Origin: Micromonospora sp. NBC_01699
Lineage (GTDB): Bacteria; Actinomycetota; Actinomycetes; Mycobacteriales; Micromonosporaceae
Direction: 5' to 3'
Assembly: GCF_036250065.1 (NCBI RefSeq)
Contig: NZ_CP109199.1
Coordinates: 682,001-746,000 of the forward strand
DNA length: 64,000 bases
Shown here: one piece after another, positions 17,149 to 29,664 of the stretch
Layout of the letters: each line of letters starts with the position of its first letter
Position numbering within the stretch: the first letter of the stretch is position 1
Notes under the pieces: model-generated
Database searches by the model: none
Seen by the model: the letters and a program-made list of their open reading frames with translations, nothing else
Told to the model about the DNA's origin: nothing
Position numbers and translations under genes: made by a program

Positions 17149-20100
17149 TTAGAGCTTGCCGCCCTGCTTGATCCGGGTCGGGTCCTCGGCGAGGCGTCCC
17201 GCTCCCTGGACCGACTTGTCGGCGTTGGCCTTCACGCCCGCCTTGGTGGCGGTGCCACCGAGCCGGACGATCATTGCGTCGGCGTCCCTGGTCAGCACGT
17301 CGCGCACATCCGCGTCGGTGACCAGGGCGGTGTCGGCAACCAGCGCCTTGTAGGCGGTCAACTGCTGCACCGCCCGCCTGTCGTCACCGGCGGCCTCCGA
17401 GTCCCGGACCGCGGTCAGCTTGTTGGTGAGCTGCCGGTGGGCCTTGGTGGAGAGCCGACTGGTGGACTTGAACCGGTCTTGCAGGTTCTGCATGTCCCGG
17501 AACGAGGTGGTGACGAAGAAGCGTACCGACGAGGTCGTGGTGTTGCCGGCCTTGTCGGTCGCGGTGACGGTCAGCTCGTGCAGGCCCAACGACAGGTCGT
17601 AGAGGGCTTGCAGGGTGTTGTTGGCGTACGGCTGGCCGTCCAGGGTGCCGATGGTGGCTTCCAGACCGGAGGTCGGGTCGACCGCCTGCCAGGAGACCCG
17701 TACGTCGGCGCTGTCGCCGTAGAGCTGGCCGTCGGCGAGGCCGGAGACCAGTACGGTCGGCTTGGTGCCGTCGATCTTGACGATCGCCGACTTCAGCGTC
17801 TCGGCGTTACCGGCCGCGTCGGTGGCCCGGTACAGCAGCTCGTGCTGTCCGTCGCCGCTGACGTTGACCGCCGTGGTGTACGGCGTCCAGGCGCCACCGT
17901 CCAGGGACCACTCCAGCTTGCTGACCCCGGCACCCGCGTCGGTGGCGGCCAGCGTCACCGGGATCGTCCCGGCGTGCCATCCGCTGTCGGACGGGGGCGC
18001 GAAGGTCGCCGAGGTGACCGGCGCGGTCGCGTCGATCTTGAGGTCGACGGTCTTCGTCGCCTCGACGTTGCCGGCCTCGTCGGTCGAGCGGAACCGCACC
18101 TGGTGCGCACCGTCACCGGAGACCAGGATCGGCTCGGTGTAGGCGGTCCAGGTGGTGGCCGCGTCGAGCTGGTACTCGGTGCTCGCCACACCGCTGCCAC
18201 CGGTGTTGTCGGTGGCGGCCAGGGTGACCGTGGTGGCGGCGGTGTACCAGCCGCCGGTCGGCGTACCGGCCACTGCCGAGGTGGTCACCGGTGCGGTCGA
18301 GTCGTCGACCGCGGTGCTCACCCGGAAGTAGTCGAACGTCGCCGGCTTCGACGCCTGCTGGCTCGCGCCGAGGGTGAAGAGGCCGAACTTCGGCGTGGCA
18401 CCCACGGCCGCGTTGGTCAGCGCCGGCAGCGCCGTCCAGTCGGTCCCGTTCGCCGAGTACGACGCGGTGTACGTGTTGCCGGCCTTGGCCAACCGCAGGT
18501 GCCAGATCCCGCCGGTGATGTTGGCACCGTTGGGCTGCGGGTCCTGCACCGCGGCGGCGATCTCGCTGCGGAACTCGACCCGCCGTACCAGCGTCTGACC
18601 GGGCTGGTTGTCGACGATGTAGTCCAGCTTCAGGTAGTTGTCGTCGTCGCCGTAGACGATGAGACCGCCCTGCTGGTACTGCTCGTTGAACTGGCTGCCG
18701 TCGACCCTGGTCTCGATCGTCCAGTCACCGGCCGGCGCGTTCTGAAGGATGAAGTTCGGCGGCGGGGTGCCACCGGCTCCGTAGATGTCACCGTTCGGCA
18801 CGTCGATCTGGAGGCCGCCACCGGTCACCCGGTAACCGGTCGGGTCCTCCCGGACGATCGCGTTCCACTTGCACTTGTCCAGGCTGGTACCGGTGAACTC
18901 GTCGGACGGCACGACCGGGCCGGCCGGCTCGTCCGGGGTGAGCTGGAACCAGTCGAACTTGGCGTCGTTCACCGAGGCCGTGGTGTTGCCGTTCAGCGCG
19001 AACAGGCCCACCTTCGGGTTCTCGATGCCGGCCAGCGCGGCCGGCCGACCAACCGGGGTGAAGGTCTGACCGTCGACCGAGAAGGCCCCGGTCAGGTTGG
19101 TGCCGTCACTGGTCAGCCGGACGTAGAACGTGTCGCCCATCCCGGCCGGTACGGCGATCCCGTCGGCGGCCTCGTTGCGCGGCGTGCCAGCGGTCTCCCG
19201 GATCAGCTCGAACTTGCGGCTGTCCGAGTAGAGCAGGTCGAGCTTGGCGTAGTTCGCGTCGTCGCCGTAGACGATCAGACCAGCCTGGTGGTAGTTGGCG
19301 GTCGCGCTCAGCGTCACCTTGGTGGTCGCCTGCCAGGCACCGCTCGGGGCGGGCTGGAGCACCACGTTGGTGGCGTTGTTCGTGCCGCCGTACAGGTCAC
19401 CGACCGCGGTCGGCAGGACCAGGCTGCCGTTGCTGACCGAGTAGAGCTGGTTCTCCCGGATCACGGTCGACCAGCGCGACTTGTCCAGCGAGGTACCGGT
19501 GAAGTCGTCCGAGCGCGCCCCGAAGCAGGACGTGTTCGGCGCGGTCACCGCAACCGGGACGTAGGCGCTCGTGGCCGCACCACGCGCGTCGGTCACGGTC
19601 AGGGTGGCGGTGAAGTTGCCCGGCACGGTGTAGGTGTGGGTGGCGTTGGCGGTGTTCGCCGTGCCGCCGTCACCGAAGTCCCAGGCGTACGTGAACGGGG
19701 CGTCGTTCTCCGGGTCGGTGGCCGTACCGCTGAAGGCGACCTGCACCGGCGCGACGCCGGTGGTGGGGTTCGCGGAGGCGGTGACCACCGGCGGGGCGTT
19801 GTCGGTGACACCCCGACCGAGGAAGTCGGTCCAGTTCACGTTCAGGATCGCACCGGTTCCGGTGGAGCCGGTGGGGTTACGCGCCACGAAGTACAGCGTG
19901 CCGCTGCTGGTGCTCGGGGTGGTGATCGCCGCCGGTACGTCGACGAAGGTCTGCCAACCACCGGTGCTCGGCACCGTGGCGGTCGCGACCAGCGGGCCGT
20001 CGACCGCGCCGGTACGGACCTCGATCCGAGCGCCGCCGCCGGCCGAAGCGGCCCGGAAGCGGAGCGAGTCGATGCCGGTCAGGTTCGCCGGCTCGATCGC

Positions 20101-22965
20101 CCACCAGTCGCCGTCCTCGATGAACCCGATGTTCTCGAATCCACCGGCGGTGTCGGTGGTCGCCTGACGCTGCACGCCCGGGTCACCACCGCTGGTCGAC
20201 CCGGCCACCCGGCCGGTCGAGGTGTAGTACTCGGCCTGGGTGCGCTTCGGCTGGAGCTGCTCGATCGCCCGCCCGGTCAGGGCGTTCGACCCACCGGCGC
20301 CGCCGGCGTCGGTGTAGACGGCCTCGAAGACACCGAAGACGTTCGCCTCGGCGCCGTGCCCGGAGGCGAGCAGCGTCTGGACCGAACCCTCACAGCCGGT
20401 GTACGACTGAAGCGGGTGCGCGTGCTGGTCGTGACCCAGGTAGTACTGGAGCACCACCCGGTCGCAGTCGATCGTCCCGTCCTCGGGGTCGGTCACGTTG
20501 ACCTTGTACTTGACCAGGTCGCCCCACTCGAAGAAGCCGCCGTCCGGCGGGAACTCGATGGAGACGGTCGGCGCGGTGTTGCCCACCGTGACCGGAATGT
20601 TGGCAACCGCGGTCCGCCCCTTGGGGTTGGTGACCGTGAGCTGCGCGTTGTAGTTGCCCGCCGCCGCGTAGGTGTGCGCCGGGTTGGGGTCGGTCGAGGT
20701 GGCGTTGTCGCCGAAGTTCCAGGCATACGTCAGGGTGCCACCGTCCGGGTCACGCGACCCGGCACTGGAGAACTGCACGGCCAGCGGAGCCGGACCCGAG
20801 GTGGGTTCGGCGTTGGCGACCGCGATCGGCGAGCGCTCACCGGCGATGTAGTCGATCCGGTAGATGCCCGAGTTGTCGTTGTTGCCGCCGAAGCCGGTAC
20901 CCCACTCGATCAGGTACAGCGCCCCGTCCGGACCGAACTCGAAGTCCATCGGCCGCAGCATGCTCATGCCGGTCAGCAGCTGGTTGATGTCGACCAGCGA
21001 CTTGCCGTCGGCACTCACCTGCATGGTGTACATCTTGTTCTGGTTCCACTCGCCGAGCAGCGCCTTGCCGTCGTAGTAGGCAGGCCACTTGCGCTCCGAG
21101 TTGAGGTTCTCGTCGTACCGGTAGACCGGGCCACCCATGGGTGCGCCGCCGCCGCCGATCTCCGGGAACAGCGGGTTGCCGCTGTAGTCGAAGTCGACCG
21201 TGGCCGAGATGGCCGGCGGCAGGTTGGTCAGGCCGGTGTTGTTCGGCGAGTTGTTGACCGGCGCCGCGCAGTTGAACTTCGCACCACTCGGTCCCGACGG
21301 GAACGGGTAGTCGTTGTACGCGTAGTTCGCACCGTGGCAGTACGGCCAGCCGTAGTTGCCCGGCGTGACGATGTTCCACTCGACCGTGCCCTCGGGGCCA
21401 CGGTTCGGGTTCGCCGCGCCGGCGTCCGGGCCGTAGTCACCGACGTACAGGGTGTCGGTCTGCGGGTCGACGCCGATCCGGAACGGGTTCCGGAAGCCCA
21501 TCGCGTAGATCTCGGGCTTGGTCTGCGCGGTGCCCGGGGCGAACAGGTTGCCGGCCGGCACGGTGTAGGTGCCGTCGTCCTCCGGGTGGATCCGGAGCAC
21601 CTTGCCGCGCAGGTCGTTGGTGTTGCCCGAGGAACGCTGCGCGTCGTAGTCCTGCCGGCCCGGCCGCTCGTCGATCGGGGTGAAGGAGTCCGACTCGAAC
21701 GGGTTGGTGTTGTCACCGAGCGCCAGGTAGAGGTTGCCCTGGCTGTCGAAGGTGATGCTGCCGCCCGCGTGGCAGCACGTGTTGCGCTGCGTCGGGATCT
21801 GGAGCACCACCTTCTCGGTGGCGGCGTTGATGGTGTCGCCCTCGACGGTGAACCGGGAGAGGTAGTTGCGGGCCGCGCCGCCGTTGGGTGCGTAGTAGAC
21901 GTACACCCAGTTGTTGGTGGCGAAGTCCGGGTCGAGCTGGATGCCCAGCAGACCGTCCTCGTTACCGGTGAAGACCGGCAGGGTCACCGCGGTGACCGTG
22001 GTGCCGGTGTTCGGCTTGATGATCTGGATCCGGCCGTCGCGCTCGACGTAGAAGACCCGCCCGTCGGGGGCGATGTCCAGCTCCATCGGGTTGTTGGTGT
22101 TGTTGTCCAACGACACCTTCTCGAAGCTGCTGGTCTTCGACGCGCTGCAATCGGCGTCCACGACACCCGCGGCGGTCTCGATGCCGCCGAGCAGGTGGGT
22201 GAGGAACTGCGGTTCCGCGAACGACTCGTTGGTGTGGCCGCCGCCGGTGTACCAGGATCGGCCACCCTCGTAGTCCTGACACCACGCGGTCGGGTGGTCG
22301 GCGCCCATCGCGCCGGTGCCCGGGGTGTAGCTGCGCTCGTCCAGGCTGGCCAGCACGTGCAGGTTCGCGCGCGGGTTGGTCCGGAAGTTGTACCACTCGT
22401 CGAAGCGGGACCACTGGGCCGGCAGGCCGGCGGTGGACGGGTGCGCCGGGTCCTCGACCTTCACCGTGGCCTGCTGGTTGGCCGGGTGCGCGTTGAAGTA
22501 CGCGCCGACCAGTCCGCCGTACCACGGCCAGTTGTACTCGGTGTCCGAGGCGGCGTGGATACCGACGTACCCGCCGCCGGCCTCGACGTAGCGCTCGAAC
22601 GCCGCCTGCTGGGTGTCGTCGAGCACGTCACCGGTGGTGGAGAGCCAGATCACCGCCTTGTACTGGGCGAGGTTGGCGTCGGTGAACGCGGCACCGTCCT
22701 CGGTCGCGGTGACGGAGAACCCGTTCGCCGCGCCGAGCTGCTGGATGGCCGCGATGCCCGACGGGATCGAGCCGTGCCGGAAGCCGGCCGTCTTGGAGAA
22801 GACCAGTACGGAGTACGGGTCGGCAGCCGCGGCGGCCGGGGCCGCCTGTGCGGCGCTCGGGGCTGCTACGAGTGCGGCCGCCGTCGAGGTGACAGCGACC
22901 GCGAGACTCAGCAGCGCATGGCTGAGGGCGCCGCGCAGCGCGTGGCGCGGGCGAGGTCTTGACAC
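17149..22965 (-). CDS. giant secreted ThuA / PQQ-type sugar dehydrogenase with CBM6, PKD and FIMAH domains
   Basis: 1938 residues from GTG 22965 (AAGGAG 7 nt upstream). Order by my reading: signal peptide 1-42; ThuA-like domain about 48-265 (LVFSKTAGFRHGSIPSGIAA); six-bladed PQQ-dependent sugar dehydrogenase-like domain about 280-705 (NEDGLLGIQLDPDF, TCCHAGGSI); PKD about 713-796; CBM6 about 911-1050; second PKD about 1055-1140; two DUF1349-like laminin/concanavalin modules about 1152-1341 and 1353-1551, each opening with FTGTSLDK; three Ig-like OmpL47-type repeats about 1558-1815; FIMAH about 1823-1920. It probably oxidises or binds extracellular carbohydrate. Such fusions occur in other actinobacteria; the substrate is unknown. 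No sortase signal was seen. Confidence 0.9.
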   Translation of the reverse strand: MSRPRPRHALRGALSHALLSLAVAVTSTAAALVAAPSAAQAAPAAAAADPYSVLVFSKTAGFRHGSIPSGIAAIQQLGAANGFSVTATEDGAAFTDANLAQYKAVIWLSTTGDVLDDTQQAAFERYVEAGGGYVGIHAASDTEYNWPWYGGLVGAYFNAHPANQQATVKVEDPAHPSTAGLPAQWSRFDEWYNFRTNPRANLHVLASLDERSYTPGTGAMGADHPTAWCQDYEGGRSWYTGGGHTNESFAEPQFLTHLLGGIETAAGVVDADCSASKTSSFEKVSLDNNTNNPMELDIAPDGRVFYVERDGRIQIIKPNTGTTVTAVTLPVFTGNEDGLLGIQLDPDFATNNWVYVYYAPNGGAARNYLSRFTVEGDTINAATEKVVLQIPTQRNTCCHAGGSITFDSQGNLYLALGDNTNPFESDSFTPIDERPGRQDYDAQRSSGNTNDLRGKVLRIHPEDDGTYTVPAGNLFAPGTAQTKPEIYAMGFRNPFRIGVDPQTDTLYVGDYGPDAGAANPNRGPEGTVEWNIVTPGNYGWPYCHGANYAYNDYPFPSGPSGAKFNCAAPVNNSPNNTGLTNLPPAISATVDFDYSGNPLFPEIGGGGAPMGGPVYRYDENLNSERKWPAYYDGKALLGEWNQNKMYTMQVSADGKSLVDINQLLTGMSMLRPMDFEFGPDGALYLIEWGTGFGGNNDNSGIYRIDYIAGERSPIAVANAEPTSGPAPLAVQFSSAGSRDPDGGTLTYAWNFGDNATSTDPNPAHTYAAAGNYNAQLTVTNPKGRTAVANIPVTVGNTAPTVSIEFPPDGGFFEWGDLVKYKVNVTDPEDGTIDCDRVVLQYYLGHDQHAHPLQSYTGCEGSVQTLLASGHGAEANVFGVFEAVYTDAGGAGGSNALTGRAIEQLQPKRTQAEYYTSTGRVAGSTSGGDPGVQRQATTDTAGGFENIGFIEDGDWWAIEPANLTGIDSLRFRAASAGGGARIEVRTGAVDGPLVATATVPSTGGWQTFVDVPAAITTPSTSSGTLYFVARNPTGSTGTGAILNVNWTDFLGRGVTDNAPPVVTASANPTTGVAPVQVAFSGTATDPENDAPFTYAWDFGDGGTANTANATHTYTVPGNFTATLTVTDARGAATSAYVPVAVTAPNTSCFGARSDDFTGTSLDKSRWSTVIRENQLYSVSNGSLVLPTAVGDLYGGTNNATNVVLQPAPSGAWQATTKVTLSATANYHQAGLIVYGDDANYAKLDLLYSDSRKFELIRETAGTPRNEAADGIAVPAGMGDTFYVRLTSDGTNLTGAFSVDGQTFTPVGRPAALAGIENPKVGLFALNGNTTASVNDAKFDWFQLTPDEPAGPVVPSDEFTGTSLDKCKWNAIVREDPTGYRVTGGGLQIDVPNGDIYGAGGTPPPNFILQNAPAGDWTIETRVDGSQFNEQYQQGGLIVYGDDDNYLKLDYIVDNQPGQTLVRRVEFRSEIAAAVQDPQPNGANITGGIWHLRLAKAGNTYTASYSANGTDWTALPALTNAAVGATPKFGLFTLGASQQASKPATFDYFRVSTAVDDSTAPVTTSAVAGTPTGGWYTAATTVTLAATDNTGGSGVASTEYQLDAATTWTAYTEPILVSGDGAHQVRFRSTDEAGNVEATKTVDLKIDATAPVTSATFAPPSDSGWHAGTIPVTLAATDAGAGVSKLEWSLDGGAWTPYTTAVNVSGDGQHELLYRATDAAGNAETLKSAIVKIDGTKPTVLVSGLADGQLYGDSADVRVSWQAVDPTSGLEATIGTLDGQPYANNTLQALYDLSLGLHELTVTATDKAGNTTTSSVRFFVTTSFRDMQNLQDRFKSTSRLSTKAHRQLTNKLTAVRDSEAAGDDRRAVQQLTAYKALVADTALVTDADVRDVLTRDADAMIVRLGGTATKAGVKANADKSVQGAGRLAEDPTRIKQGGKL

Positions 22966-23259
22966 GAAGGATCTCCTTCGTCCGCTGGGGACACGGGGGA
23001 TCCCCGGCCGGCTCGCCGAAGACCGGTTCGGGGGGTGGTGGGTTTCGGCTGCGTGGCCCGCCGTGGCTGTGCAGCCGAAATTTGTCTTGTCGCTGAACAA
23101 ATTAATGCTGGTCAGCGTTGGGCGGGCAATACAGCAACAAGCCAATTCGGGTAACGGTTGGGTAACCGAGGTGGATCTTCCGGATAGGACAGACAAAACC
23201 CCTTCGGTGTTCCGGCCCACCTCAACCGGCCGAGGCGGGCCGCTGTGACGTGCGACCCC
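22966..23259. promoter_or_regulatory. divergent intergenic region, ThuA/PQQ gene and thi operon
   Basis: About 335 bp lie between the large minus-strand gene and the riboswitch. They include a 10-bp inverted repeat TTTCGGCTGC/GCAGCCGAAA (23043-23052 with 23071-23080) and a locally AT-rich stretch around 23078-23110 that probably holds the minus-strand promoter. No gene was found. Confidence 0.45.
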
Positions 23260-23288
23260 TTGGCGGATCCGTCCCGCCGTCGTAGTGT
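23260..23288 (+). promoter_or_regulatory. candidate promoter of the thi operon
   Basis: TTGGCG (23260-23265) and TAGTGT (23283-23288) are spaced by 17 bp. A transcript starting near 23295 would begin just before the first helix of the TPP riboswitch, which supports the assignment. Confidence 0.55.
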
Positions 23289-23302
23289 GGTCGACAAGTA
23301 AC

Positions 23303-23388
23303 CCACGGGAGTCCGGTGAACCGGGCTGAGAGGGGGGCTGACAGCCCCCGACCGTCGAACCTGATCCGGGTAATGCCGGCGCAGGGAG
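23303..23388 (+). ncRNA. TPP (THI-box) riboswitch
   Basis: All hallmark elements are present in order: GGGCTGAGAGGGGG (23333-23347 region) with its helix, then CCGACCGTCGAACCTGATCC and GGGTAATGCCGGCGCAGGG. These form the P2/P3 and P4/P5 arms that bind the pyrimidine and pyrophosphate of thiamine pyrophosphate. The thiE ribosome site GGAGGA (23385-23390) overlaps the 3' side of the aptamer. Control is therefore probably translational, the mode usual in actinobacteria: TPP binding hides the ribosome site. Confidence 0.96.
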
Positions 23389-23397
23389 GAGTTTGCT

Positions 23398-24042
23398 ATG
23401 CCCGTACTGGGACGTTTGCATCTCGTCACCGATACCCGTACCGGGCGTGATCCTGTCGCCACGGTACGTGCGGCGCTGGCCGTGGCCGGACCCGAACTCG
23501 TGGTCCAGGTACGCGTCGAGGACGACGCCACCGACCGCGACGCGTACGACCTGGCCCGGCGGGTGGTCGACCTCTGCGCCCCGTCCGGCGCGACCTGCCT
23601 GGTCAACGACCGGCTGCACGTCGCCCTCGCCGCGTACGCCGCCGGTGGCCACGTCGGCGCGCTCGACCTGCCGGTGCACGCCGCCCGCCGGCTGCTCGGA
23701 CCGACCGCGCTGCTCGGCGCCACCGCCCGCGCCCCCGACCCGGCCCGCGAAGCGGTCGCCGACGGCGCCAGCTACCTCGGCGTCGGCCCCTGTTACGTCA
23801 CCACCACCAAGGACGGGCTGCCCGAACCGATCGGCCCGGCCGGAATCGCCGCGGTGGCGCGGGCGGTGGACGTACCGGTCATCGCGATCGGCGGGGTGAC
23901 CGCCGCGCGGGTGCCGGAACTGCTGGCCGCGGGCGCGTACGGCGTCGCGGTGGTCGGCGCGATCTGTGCCGCCGCCGACCCGGCCCACGCCACCGCCGAA
24001 CTGCTCGCCGCCCTGGCCCGCACCGGGGCACCGGCGTGCTAG
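23398..24042 (+). CDS. thiE: thiamine phosphate synthase
   Basis: 214 residues. Joins HMP pyrophosphate and thiazole phosphate to thiamine phosphate. TIM-barrel motifs: LHLVTDTRTG (8-17), LVNDRLHVAL (about 69-78), GPCYVTTTKDG (about 127-137) and AIGGVTAARV (about 161-170). The usual QLREK motif reads VQVRVED here, so one phosphate-binding Lys is missing. ATG 23398 follows the riboswitch. The stop overlaps the thiO GTG. A second ThiE-like gene lies at 26244. Confidence 0.88.
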   Translation: MPVLGRLHLVTDTRTGRDPVATVRAALAVAGPELVVQVRVEDDATDRDAYDLARRVVDLCAPSGATCLVNDRLHVALAAYAAGGHVGALDLPVHAARRLLGPTALLGATARAPDPAREAVADGASYLGVGPCYVTTTKDGLPEPIGPAGIAAVARAVDVPVIAIGGVTAARVPELLAAGAYGVAVVGAICAAADPAHATAELLAALARTGAPAC

Positions 24043-25204
24043 GCGGGGCCCCCTTCCCATCGGAATCCGAGAACCGGGGCCCCTTGCGCACCACCGGCCG
24101 AACCGACGTGGCCGTGGTCGGCGGTGGTCCGATCGGACTCGCCATCGCCTGGCGGGCCGCGCAGCGGGGAATGCGGGTGCTGGTGCACGACCCCGATCCG
24201 GGCAGCGGGGCGTCCGGCGTCGCCGCCGGCATGCTCGCCCCGGTCGCCGAGGCGTCCTTCGGCGAGGAGGCGCTGACCCGGCTGCTGCTCGACTCCGCCG
24301 CCCGGTGGCCCCGCTTCGCCGCCGAGGTGGCGGCCGCCGCCGGACTGACCGGAGTCGCCGACCTCGGCTACCGCACCGAGGGCACCCTGGTGGTCGGGCG
24401 CACCGCCGACGACCTGGCGCAGGCCCGCCGGCTCTGGACGTACCAGCGGGGACTCGGGCTGCCGATCACCGCACTGGACGCGACCGGGCTGCACGACCGC
24501 GAGCCGTTGCTCGCCCCCCGGGTACGCGGCGGCGCGCACGCGCCCGACGACCACCAGGTCGACCCGCGCCGCCTGGTCCCCGCCCTGCGGCTGGCCGCCC
24601 TCCGGTCCGGGGTGGTACTCGTGTCGGCCGCCGTGCGCGACCTCGCCGAACTCGACGCCGGCACCGTGGTGGTCGCCGCCGGCTGCGGTGCCGCCGCCCT
24701 GACCGGACTGCCGATCCGGCCGGTGAAGGGACAGATCCTCCGGCTGCGCGCACCCGGCGGGGAACCACCGGCCTTCCGGCACGTGATCCGGGGCTACAAC
24801 GACGGCCGCACGGTCTACCTGGTTCCCCGGCACGACGGCGAGGTGGTCGTCGGCGCCACCGTCGAGGAACGCGCCGACCACACCGTCACCGCCGGCGGGG
24901 TGCTCGAACTGCTCCGCGACGCGACCGACCTGGTGCCGGAACTCGCCGAGTACGAACTCGCCGAGACCATGGCCGGTCACCGACCCGGTACCCCGGACAA
25001 CGCCCCGGTCATCGGCCCGCTGGCCGACCGCCCCGACGTGATCGTGGCCTCCGGGCACTACCGGCACGGCATCCTGCTGACCCCGGTGACCGCCGAACGG
25101 GTCGTCGACCTGCTCACCAGCGGCGTCGTCGACCCGGCGCTGGCGCCGTTCACCCCGGACCGGTTCACCCGGACCGAACACGCCCCGAGCAGGGAGGAGA
25201 TCCG

Positions 25205-25208
<4 letters not shown>
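24036..25208 (+). CDS. thiO: glycine oxidase ThiO
   Basis: 390 residues. FAD-dependent oxidation of glycine to iminoglycine, the glycine-derived precursor of the thiazole ring in aerobic bacteria. The dinucleotide-binding motif VVGGGPIGLAIAWRAA is at about 27-42 and GASGVAAGMLAPV (about 58-70) fits the FAD pocket. The C-terminal VIGPLADRPDVIVASGHYRHG is typical for DAAO-type enzymes. The GTG start overlaps the thiE stop by 7 nt; the first 20 residues are not conserved, so the true start could be later. Confidence 0.92.
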
Positions 25209-29406
<4,198 letters not shown>

Positions 29407-29422
29407 CCCCGGATCCCCTTGG

Positions 29423-29543
29423 GTGAGGTCGTGCCCGCCGTGGTGGTGGAGTTGCGCCCTCCGTGGTGGTGAGGTTGTGCCCGCCGTGCCCGGCGAGGGC
29501 CGTCAGGCTTGATCCCCTCGCCGGTCACGGCGGGCCCAACCCC
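29423..29543. repeat. palindromic intergenic repeat, copy 2
   Basis: Left arm 29471-29488 pairs with 29526-29543 (16 of 18 bases); the loop holds GTCAGGCTTGATCCC at 29502-29516, identical to copy 1 at 2791-2805. The left flank is partly duplicated (GTGCCCGCCGTG at 29431 and again at 29477). It follows thiC and could also terminate the thi transcript. Confidence 0.75.
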
Positions 29544-29581
29544 GCTGCCCGCCGCGTGCTGCCGCCGATAGTGACGTTGAT

Positions 29582-29630
29582 CATGAAGTTAGCAACCGTT
29601 TTTGGGGCGGGGGAGGTTGCTAACTTCATG
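29582..29630. repeat. 16-bp perfect inverted repeat (ATGAAGTTAGCAACC element)
   Basis: CATGAAGTTAGCAACC (29582-29597) is matched exactly by its reverse complement at 29615-29630, around a G-rich 17-nt spacer. With two mismatches the pairing extends outward over GTTGATC/GGTCAAC. The motif GGTCAAC(C/T)TCGTG is repeated downstream (29629-29655). It lies between thiC and the convergent Pro-rich membrane gene, so it can act as a bidirectional terminator; the low-GC arms differ in composition from the surroundings. Confidence 0.8.
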
Positions 29631-29664
29631 GTCAACTTCGTGGTCAACCTCGTGGGGCGGGGTG

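Noticed and set aside
16768-22962. 2064-codon open frame on the plus strand
   Set aside because: It is the antisense shadow of the ThuA/PQQ gene. Its translation is Val/Gly/Arg-rich with no domain, while the minus strand encodes clear domains, a signal peptide and a ribosome site.
22966-24060. N-terminal extension of the ThuA/PQQ frame across the thiE region
   Set aside because: The frame is open by chance through GC-rich antisense DNA. The signal peptide and AAGGAG place the start at GTG 22965.
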